Shown here: piece by piece, positions 41,784-64,000 of the stretch | Layout of the letters: each line of letters starts with the position of its first letter | Numbering within the stretch: the first letter of the stretch is position 1 | NCBI GenBank assembly: GCA_020284085.1 | Contig: JACEVL010000287.1 | Location: 1 to 64,000 of the forward strand | DNA from: Aporrectodea caliginosa | Taxonomy: Eukaryota; Annelida; Clitellata; Crassiclitellata; Lumbricidae | Reading direction: 5' to 3' | Length of the DNA stretch: 64,000 nt | Made by a program: the position numbers and the translations under genes | Notes under the pieces: generated by a model | What the model was told of the DNA's origin: nothing | Seen by the model: the letters and a program-made list of their open reading frames with translations, nothing else | Database searches by the model: none

Positions 41784-41957
41784 AGTATATTGTGTTGTGT
41801 TGTATTGTGTTGTATTGTACTCCACGTTTATATTGCGACCGAGCCACCCGCAGTAAAGATCCGAGAAATTAATCTCTGATAAACCGACCGACCGGGAAGC
41901 GAACCCGGGCCGCCTGCGCGACGAGCGGGTTACCAACCCACTCGGCCACTCAGGACC
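41784..41957 (-). mobile_element. Second tRNA-derived SINE, different tRNA head
   Basis: On the minus strand it begins CCTGAGTGGCCGAGTGGGTT (type-II-tRNA-like A box) with B-box GGGTTCGCTTCC, and ends in an (ACAAT)n/(ACAAC)n tail directly abutting the SINE at 41783. The head differs from the first, so this is not a simple tandem duplication. Confidence 0.75.
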
Positions 41958-42537
41958 AATATGTACTCTAATCAAAATCCAAAGCCAGAAATGTTTAAAG
42001 CAATTGACTCTAGGTGAGCCCTAAAGTTCAAAAGTCCATTTTTAAATGTTCACCTTAAACCACTTTTCCATTAAAGTGAATGCGCTCTTTCAGATCATAA
42101 ATTCAGTTCAACTGCTTATCAGAGACTATAATTTTTGACGTATTGATTATAGAACTGACAATAAGCAGTGCATACCAAATTTCATTAGTTAATCATGCTT
42201 GTTTAATTCATTCTTAATGTTGGCTGCTTTGACTGTAAGTTTGTGCAAAAGTGGTTCAAGTCAGTTTGTTTCCCTTTTGCGAATAAATCTTTTCATTCAG
42301 TGACACTCAGTATGGCACTGCACTGCGGACCATTCCCTCTTGAGCCACTCTTCCAGTTAAGTTTTGCACGGTTTCTGTTGCATGCTCTTTAATTCTCTAA
42401 GCTTCGCAATTTTTGGTAGCAACGTCGCTGTCAGTTTGCTAATAATTATTGACAATATAGAGAGAAAACGGCGTCTTACAATAGAAGGGTGCATTTGTTA
42501 ATGTTAGCATATTCTTTCACACACTGTGGAATGATAC
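41958..42537. other. Intergenic, nothing clear
   Basis: AAACCACTTTT near 42058 and AAAAGTGGTTCAAG near 42248 form a weak inverted pair around 190 bp. No coding support. Confidence 0.35.
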
Positions 42538-42795
42538 GTGCAGACACTGTGTCTGCTTTCGGCCCAAACTGATTCTGCAGAAGTAAGAATGGTAACTGCA
42601 GAGCATCAATTGCACTTGAGAAAAGCTGACTGTGCTACAAAGGCGCTTCAGGAAGACGGAAAAGACAAAGAATATATATCATGCCTTTACATTCGACTTG
42701 CAAAAGGTGATTCCCTAGCCAGTCTGACAACTGGCATTGCTTGGTGTCTGAGATTAGCTTCACCACTTGCGCTATGTTCGCTGCATCTAAACATT
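42538..42795 (+). pseudogene. Transposon-associated conserved protein fragment
   Basis: Reads A-E-H-Q-L-H-L-R-K-A-D-C-A-T-K-A-L and then, in shifting frames, F-T-F-D-L-Q-K-V-I-P and L-T-T-G-I-A-W. It resembles a widespread invertebrate transposon-linked protein with the pattern H-x2-K-A-x5-L and F-D-L-Q-K-x-L-P. Judged from memory of the pattern only; a broken fragment. Confidence 0.45.
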
Positions 42796-42862
42796 TCCGG
42801 TCTGCTGCGCCGCCTGTCGTTCACTACTCTTGTATAGCGCCTTTCCCCATAATCCTTAAACA

Positions 42863-43441
42863 CTACAGTAGTACATCTGTACGAAAATACAGGTCGTGGT
42901 AGTCACACAAAGTATCACAGTGGAACTCTTTCCTTAATCGTTGGGTGTGTTGATAGTCAGCGTCTGATATGTGATCTCTGGTGAACCTGCTGTAGAATGC
43001 CTCCTTAGGTGTCAAACTATTGTGGCTATGTATGTATTCCTCCATGTTGGTATAAACGCCTTTTACCCCGCAATAAATCTAGTTTTGTCCTATCGCTGTG
43101 GACCTTTGTGACTTTTAAATCTTCTAATCATAAGTTCTGCCGACAGCTTTTCCAACGAACTATTCAGGAACTGGAGACTGCCGATGAACTGCAGCTGGTC
43201 TAGGCTGAATGTTATCTATTTCTCCATTGTTTGAGAGACAGCTGAATTTTTCGAACTGTGCTTCTTTACAGTTGCCTAGTGCTTGCATAATGAGGTGACT
43301 ATCATAGCCTCGTAGTTTGTGGAAGACCACGGGCATCTTACGCTTGTTGGGACATAAGCGCAGCTTTAGGTTGCACTCATTATGAGCGGCGAACGGATAA
43401 TTTCCAGTGAGATGGTAGTGGTCGCGGACTTTGTCGGACAA
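42863..43441 (-). pseudogene. Polinton/Maverick-type protein-primed DNA polymerase B fragment
   Basis: Two minus-strand pieces. The first (43441-43160) has D-H-Y-H-L-T-G-N-Y, A-H-N-E-C-N-L and F-H-K-L-R-G-Y-D-S-H-L-I, the Exo II region of DNA_pol_B_2. The second (43045-42863) has L-T-P-K-E-A-F-Y-S and D-Y-H-D-L-Y-F-R-T-D-V-L, the Exo III region (Y-x3-D). Between them the match continues across frameshifts (G-V-Y ... M-E-E-Y). The palm domain is absent, so only part of the exonuclease domain remains of a Polinton or related large DNA transposon. Confidence 0.75.
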
Positions 43442-43497
43442 TTTCTACAGCGCCTTAACAAGGCACAGGCCGCTCCAAGGGCGCTTAAGCTCTAGAA

Positions 43498-43862
<365 letters not shown>

Positions 43863-43863
<1 letters not shown>

Positions 43864-44429
43864 TAACTTGTCCCACTATCAGGTGATGGGTCTGTCTACC
43901 TAGGTATGCATCAGTGGAGAGAGAGAAGACACATGACGAAAAGTTATTATCAATGCACATGCTAGCTTAGTCTGAAAAGCCGTCTGTATCGCAATTCATG
44001 CTCCACTGCACCGGTTTAAATATTTTATTGCAATATCAATGTCAATGAGCGCCACGTTTCACGTGATTAATAACCGAGACATTGAAGGCACTATTAAACA
44101 AATATAGATCTATACGTGGATAAAAGCCGTGATTTTGCGCAGATGATGAGCCTGTTGAGGTTGCACAGCTGTATGCAATCGCATTGGATCGGAAATCCTG
44201 GAGACAGAGAAGACATAAATAAACTAGTCGTAGGCGCACCATCTGACGACTTCCTTTCGGTTAGCCAATCCATGGAGACTGCAAATATACTGATAATATG
44301 ATGCAATATAGTTATAGCCCGCCGCCTACATGTACCTTACCTACATTATGTCACAGAAAATACATTTAGCCATCTCTCATATCAAATCTTAATGAAAGGA
44401 AGGCGATTATGTTCTTCAGAAGAAAGAAC
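43863..44429. other. Intergenic, nothing recognised
   Basis: No gene or repeat with support. Overlapping short frames on both strands near 44094-44306 show no recognisable domain. Confidence 0.4.
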
Positions 44430-44541
44430 AAAACCATAATGATGATGATACAACAACATCAGCAAAAACAAGAACAGCAACTACTACTACTACTACAACC
44501 ACCACCACCACCACCACCACCACCACTCCTACACAACAACA

Positions 44542-44573
<32 letters not shown>

Positions 44574-44610
44574 CACCACCGCCACCACCACCACCACTCC
44601 TACAACAACA

Positions 44611-44642
<32 letters not shown>

Positions 44643-44795
44643 CACCACCACTCCTACAACAACAACAACTACTACTACTACTACCACCACCACCACCACC
44701 ACTTCTACAACAACAACAACTACTACTACTACTACTACCACCACCACCACCACCACTCCTACAACAACAACAACTAACTACTACTACTACTACTG
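44430..44795. repeat. Compound CAA/CTA/CCA triplet array, about 70-bp higher-order unit
   Basis: Blocks of CAA, ACT and ACC triplets follow each other in the same order, joined by CACTCCTACA, four to five times. This gives a second-level period of about 65-70 bp. Confidence 0.9.
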
Positions 44796-44854
44796 GATGG
44801 TATTTTGAAAAGCGATAACTGACGCATGGATGAATGAATCAATGGCTGACATGA

Positions 44855-45200
44855 AGACACATTCACTCATCCACCCATCCGTCAGTCTTCCATCTATCTA
44901 TCCATCCCTCCATTCATTCACCAATCCACCCATCCATCCATATATCCATCCATCCATATGTACATACATGCATACATACTTACACACACATATATAAACA
45001 ATTAAACATACATACATACATACATACATACATACATACATACATACATACATACATACATACATACATACATACATACATACATACATACATACATACA
45101 TACATACATACGTACATACATACATACATACATACAAACAAACAAACAAACATACGTATACATATATACATACATACACACATACATGCGCAAAAGCAAA
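44855..45200. repeat. (CATC)n and (CATA)n tetranucleotide tracts
   Basis: CATCCATC-type tracts at 44855-44960 pass into a nearly pure (CATA)n run at 45007-45135, with AACA variants after it. Confidence 0.95.
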
Positions 45201-45699
45201 CATACACAAACCCAATATACAAATCATGCTTGCGACCTACGTGTGTATATATATATATAATACATACATACGCATGTACATATATATACACACAGACAAG
45301 CATGCATACATACGTTGGAGCGTGTGCACGTAACCCACGGTATTTAGGAAATTTACGTTCCTTGTAAAGAGAGAAGCCAAATAATACTATTTGCCTTTTA
45401 ACTCGACACTCATTTAATCAAAATTGCAGCAGATCTGAAGCATTTTAAGAGCGTCTGGTAGACTGCATGGTATATTTTTCATAGTGAAATTACATGTTGC
45501 AAAGAGACGTTACCATTAGTGTCTAATAACATTTTCGTCTTCGCAATCCGCATTAGCTTTTTCCTTTCTAAGCTGAAAGCCAGTTCAAAATGATCACAGA
45601 CAGATATTTTTCATTTGACGTGTTCAGAACTGATACATCAAGTGGCGCCTTATGTTTGGGTAATTTTAACTTTCAGGCTGCTCGGCTGTTAGACTAACG

Positions 45700-45706
45700 T
45701 ATAAAT
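45700..45706 (+). promoter_or_regulatory. TATA-like box upstream of gene 2
   Basis: TATAAAT lies about 90 bp before the predicted start codon at 45792. If used, transcription would begin near 45730 and give a 5' UTR of about 60 bases. Prediction from position only. Confidence 0.45.
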
Positions 45707-45728
45707 TTTCAGGTTGCGACCAACGACT

Positions 45729-45779
45729 GACTACAACGTTTCGTCAGCAAGTCACTGATCACTGGTCGACTACAACGTT
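45729..45779 (+). promoter_or_regulatory. Two copies of GACTACAACGTT around the predicted start of transcription
   Basis: Copies at 45729-45740 and 45768-45779. A third copy, in a longer matching segment CTGATCAC(T/G)TGTCGACTAC-like, lies in intron 1 at 46149-46160. Function unknown; could be a regulatory motif or a local duplication. Confidence 0.4.
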
Positions 45780-45791
45780 TGAAGCGGCAGA

Positions 45792-59915
<14,124 letters not shown>

Positions 59916-60969
59916 TCATCATCATTTCTAGCGTAATCATCATTATCATCATCACCTTCATTAGATATATGCATTATTTTCATGGCCCTAATACAGTAAT
60001 GTGAGCAGTATAGTACAGTTTCTTCATTTTAAAAACAAGTATTACTTGCGTGTTTGCATGAGAAGTTTCTATTAGTGGAGGAACGTGCCTGTGCATTTTT
60101 CTTCAGTCATTTCAAGTTGATGTAAAAGTTTCGTTTTCACTACCAATTTGAAGGTAATGGTCTGTAGATCAATATTCGTCCGAGGGGAAAGCATGCAAAT
60201 AAAAATTGAAGCGTGGGGGCCCCGAAAACCCCCTCTGGCCTATGAGAAATATGTGAATTTTTTTCCAGTCATTTCAAATAGATGCAAAAGTTTCTTTTTC
60301 AGCACCAATTTGAAGGTAATGGTCTATAGACCAATATTGGTCCGAGGGGAAAGCATTCAGATAAAAAATAAGCGTGGGGGGCTCGAAAAACCCCTCCAGC
60401 TTATGTAAAATATGTGTATTTTGCTCCAGTCATTTCCAGTAGATGCATAGGTTTCGGTTTTTCAGTACCAATTTTAAGGTAATGGTCTCTAGATCAATAT
60501 TGGTTCGAGTGGAAAGCATTCACATTACAACATGAAGCGTGGGGGGTTCGAAACCCCCCTCCGTCCTTTGCGAAATATGTGGATTTTACTCCAGTCATTT
60601 CAAATAGATGCAAAAGTTTCTTTTTCAGTATCAATTTGAAGGTAATGGTCTATAGATCAATACTGGTTCGAGGGGAAAGCATTCAGATAAAAAAGTAAGC
60701 GTGGGGTTCGAAATCCCCCGGCCTATGCTAAATATGTAAACTGTTGTAACTTTTGATTGGATGGTCCTATCTGAACATGTGTGGTATGTATAGATTCAGA
60801 ATCATGAGCTGCAAGTGATATTAACATGTATATTGCACATAGAAGCAGTGATGGTGCCAGTGTTGGCGCATATCCACAAAACTAAAGAAAGTGTCATAAG
60901 AAAGTTGCTAATAAATCGGCTATAACAAATTGAACGTACATATAGTTAAGTATTGCATATTGTTCTTGT

Positions 60970-61828
60970 CCAGCTATATAACGGCACAAAACAGGTACTT
61001 GTGCAAGTGCACTTCACCTCCAGGTGGAATACATCCCTGGGTATAGGGGCAGCAAGGTCCATATGGGAAGCAGATTGCCTTCCTCTTCTCCTCTTCCTTC
61101 CACCCATGATTAGTGGGTTTGTTCAAAGGCATCACGGACCTATGAGCTGTTGCCATATGCTCGTTTGCAATACAATTCTTTTGAAATTTTGATCCAAAGC
61201 ATCGGTTGTTGGGGAAATTCTCTCCACGTCCCTAGTCTTCTGTGAGAACACCTTCATTCGGACGAGGTCAACGTCAATGTCATCGTTTCAGTCATTGGAG
61301 TACAGCCTACAGATGAATTTCGCTGCCACTTCTTTCAGCCATGGCGATATTTGAAATGGAGTGTCGACGACAGTTGCAAATTCCTCCATTAGGGAAGGCA
61401 CTTCGTGCATCAACTTGCAACAGTATCGCTTACCCTTGAACTTGAACGAAGACTGATCCTGTAAATGCGTGAAAGAGGGCCATTGCTTTGCACGCTGTCG
61501 TTCCAAGGTTTGAGGCGATAGTGTTCAGGGAGATCATTCTATTTGTCTTTCCTGCTTTGAAGGAGATCCAGATTTCTGCAGCAGGATTCAGAGCCTTGAT
61601 ATGATGGAAATTACTCAACAGAATTACGACAACATCAGTATCTCCGGTATGAACCATCCCAAGTGACCATGTTTGAAGTGCGTGTAAGAGATGTATAAGG
61701 ACACGAGTGTCTGCTTCTTCATGGTTGCATTGCTCCATTGGTGGACTGTTTCCTACATGATGGACTTCATCACCTGCAGTGATGTAGACATCCTTTTCAT
61801 AGCTGAAAGTTGATGCACGAAGTGCCAT
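60970..61828 (-). pseudogene. Transposon-associated conserved protein, C-terminal part (frameshifted)
   Basis: Minus strand from 61828: C-N-H-E-E-A-D-T-R-V-L-I-H, H-T-G-D-T-D-V-V-V-I-L, E-I-W-I-S-F-K-A-G-K and F-H-A-F-T-G. After a frameshift near 61440 it continues A-K-F-I-C-R-L-Y-S-N-D and P-T-T-D-A-L-D-Q. These are recurrent motifs of an uncharacterised protein type found in cnidarian, mollusc and echinoderm mobile loci (from memory). The first part spans the unique centre of the foldback element. Confidence 0.6.
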
Positions 61829-61843
61829 CCCTCATGGAGAAAT

Positions 61844-62296
61844 TTGCAACTGTCGTCGACACTCCATTTTAAGCATCGCCAAGAAGTGGCAGCGAAATTC
61901 GTCTGTAGGCTGTACTCCAATGACTCAAACGATGACATTGACCTCGTCCAAATGAAGGTGTTCTCACAGAAGACTAGGGACGTGGAGAGAATTCCCCCAA
62001 CAACCGATGCTTTGGATCAACATCTCAAAAGAATTGTATTGCAAGCGAGCATATGGACAGCAGCTCATACGTCCGTGATGCCTTTGAACAACCGCACTAA
62101 TCATGGGTGGAAGGAGGAGGAAGGCAAGCTGCTTCCCATATGGACCTCGCTGTCCCTCGCCAGGCATGTATTCCACCTGGATGTGAAGTGCACTTGCAGA
62201 AGTACCTGCTCTCTCTGCAAGTGCATGAAAGCAAAAATTCAAATTGCAAGTGTACATGTGCGAAGTAGCTGCACAAGAACAATATGCAATACTTAA
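61844..62296 (+). pseudogene. Inverted duplicate of the same protein's C-terminal segment
   Basis: Plus-strand reading of the right arm: F-V-C-R-L-Y-S-N-D, M-K-V-F-S-Q-K, I-P-P-T-T-D-A-L-D-Q-H, Q-A-S-I-W, H-G-W-K, and a cysteine-rich end C-T-C-R-S-T-C-S-L-C-K-C. It is open over 150 codons but lacks the N-terminal part, which exists only on the other strand. Confidence 0.6.
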
Positions 62297-63632
62297 CTAT
62301 ATGTACGTTCAATTTGTTATGGCCGGTTTATTAGCAACTTTCTTATGACACTTTCTTTAGTTTTTGTGGACAGCATCAACACTGGCATCATCACTGCGCT
62401 TCTATGTGCAATATACATGTTAATATCATTTGCAACTCCTGATTCTGAATCCATACATACCACATATGTTCAGATCGGACCATCCAATCAAAAGTTATCA
62501 CAGTTTGCATATTTCGCATAGGCCGGGGGCTTTCGAACCCCACGCTTATTTTTTATCTGAATACTTTCCCCTCGGACCAGTATTGATCGATAGACCATAA
62601 CTTTCAAATTGATACTGAAAAAGAAACTTTTGCATCTACTTTAAATGACTGAAGTAAAATCCACATATTTCGCAAAGGACGGAGGGGGTTTCGAACCCCC
62701 ACGCTTCATTTTTTAATATCAATACTTTCCCCTCGGAAAAATATTGATCTAGAGACCATTACCTTCAAATTGGTACTGAAAAAAGAAACTTAAGCAACTA
62801 CTGGAAATGACTGGAGCAAAATACGCATATTTCGCATAGGCCGAAAAAGGGATTTAGAACCCCCCACGCTTTTTCTATGCAATACACGCTTTTATGTGCA
62901 ATATACATGTTAATATCACTTGCAGCTCATGATTCTGAATCTATACATACCAAACATGTTCAGATCGGACCATCCAATCAAAAGTTACAACAGTTTACAT
63001 ATTTAGCATAGGCCGGGGGATTTCGAACCCCCACGCTTACATTTTTTTATCTGAATGCTTTCCCCTCGGACCAGTATTGATCTATAGACCATTACCTTCA
63101 AATTGATACTGAAAAAGAAACTTTTGCATCTATTTGAAATGACTGGAGTAAAAATCCACATATTTCGCAAAAGACGGAGGGGGTTTCGAACCCCCCACGC
63201 TTCATGTTTTAATGTGAATGCTTTCCACTCGAACCAATATTGATCTAGAGACCATTACCTTAAAATTGGTACTGAAAAACCGAAACCTATGCATCTACTG
63301 GAAATGACTGGAGCAAAATACACATATTTTACATAAGCTGGAGGGGTTTTTCGAGCCCCCACGCTTATTTTTTTATCTGAATGCTTTCCCCTCGGACCAA
63401 TATTGGTCTATAGACCATTACCTTCAAATTGGTGCTGAAAAAGAAACTTTTGCATCTATTTGAAATGACTGGAGAAAATTCACATATTTCTCATAGGCCA
63501 GAGGGGGTTTTCGGGCCCCCCACGCTTCAATTTTTATTTGCATGCTTTCCCCTCGGACGAATATTGATCTACAGACCATTACCTTCAAATTGGTAGTGAA
63601 AACGAAACTTTTACATCAACTTGAAATGACTG

Positions 63633-64000
63633 AGTGTCTTGGCCCCCCACTATATTACTCAGTGTGGATTAGTCTTCGAATTCTTCGCTTGCTTGTCTTT
63701 AGCTGATAATAGGCGTATGAAATCATGCCTTACCTTAGCTAATTACAGGGCCTACGCTTCTGATTGGTGGACGTTCGTGAATTGGCTTGTGTTTGCGCTG
63801 ATTCATAGATATTTTAACCTCGTGTGATGATTCGGTGAGAAAAGTCTATAACGAAATTGTGAATGCTTCGCTAAGATGAACGCGAAGAGATTTTGAGGAC
63901 GGCAGACCGTAACGTGCTAAGTTCATAGTTTTTCTTGAAATTGCTGTTGCTACATTGACGCACAAAAATCTCTCGGCGATTTTCATGTACTGCTGCAATT
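63633..64000 (+). repeat. Dispersed repeat, copy 2 of 2 (from about 63700)
   Basis: Collinear with 54230-54500 from AAATCATGCCTTACCTTAGC onward. The first 60 bp after the foldback element are unassigned. The copy may continue past the window. Confidence 0.65.

Larger units (their letters stand above)
60104..63632. mobile_element. Foldback element with tandem-repeat arms
   Basis: Left arm 60104-61414 and right arm 61809-63632 are inverted copies around a unique 394-bp centre. The outer part of each arm is a tandem array of a 161-165-bp unit, four on the left (starts near 60105, 60267, 60428, 60593). The right arm has a partial internal duplication: the TTTATGTGCAATATACATGT segment occurs at 62400 and again at 62890, giving two plus four units. 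Each unit holds ACCAATTTGAAGGTAATGGT, CGAGGGGAAAGCATTC and GCGTGGGG...CCCC. Confidence 0.88.

Noticed and set aside
61753..62312. Two separate genes on opposite strands in the foldback region
   Set aside because: They are inverted copies of one coding segment created by the arms.

Overview
This is animal nuclear DNA. It has spliced genes with long introns, non-coding space filled by transposon relics, long microsatellites, tRNA-derived SINEs and many copies of the TAGGCCTA palindrome. The best-preserved mobile element is a Ty3/gypsy-type LTR element whose integrase lies upstream of its reverse transcriptase. That order defines the Gmr1 group, described from deuterostomes. With the lineage-typical repeats this suggests a non-vertebrate deuterostome such as an echinoderm or hemichordate. 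The species cannot be named from the sequence.

Two host genes, both on the + strand and both for secreted proteins, can be built from exons with matching splice phases. Gene 1 (253-28985, 5' part outside the window) encodes two copies of a 12-cysteine VWC-like module, each split over four exons with identical phases, then a cystine-knot (CTCK) exon. It ends in one 6.1-kb exon encoding about 2,000 residues of low-complexity repeats: GPPGG pentads, then W-Y-P-G-W/N-G-S units, then T-W-G-G-P-T-G-S units, then Y-N-G-P-P-N-P units. The layout is that of a gel-forming or adhesive extracellular protein (mucin/VWF-like C-terminus) fused to a silk-like tail. In this sequence the tail reading frame is broken by several small indels. 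Gene 2 starts at a TATA-like box near 45.70 kb with a signal-peptide exon (45792-45867). Its next recognised exon (58703-58854) encodes the first half of a VWA domain and runs straight into a 590-bp AAT microsatellite with no visible splice donor.

Layout: 1-22.8 kb, gene 1 exons with introns holding the young Gmr1-like element (1992-9151, antisense to the gene), a CR1/L2-type LINE (15662-17301), a transposon with GAGGTCGCGCC ends (17652-19343) and MITEs. 22.85-29.7 kb, the repetitive terminal exon and 3' UTR. 29.8-45.6 kb, intergenic: a TTAA-flanked element carrying an array of YY1-like motifs, an L2 relic, a TTA-flanked MITE, two DNA transposons with AGGGTGG ends, a Tc1-like foldback MITE, two adjacent tRNA SINEs, a Polinton-type DNA polymerase fragment and microsatellites. 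45.7-58.9 kb, gene 2 exon 1 and its presumed intron, with two more transposons of the AGGGTG family, a MULE-like relic split by a piggyBac-like element, and a piggyBac transposase relic. 58.9-64 kb, AAT/ATT microsatellites and a 3.5-kb foldback element with tandem-repeat arms.

The most unusual item is gene 1: a CTCK domain that is not C-terminal, followed by four successive blocks of glycine-rich repeats. Most long open frames in the window are artefacts of repeats with periods divisible by three and are not annotated.
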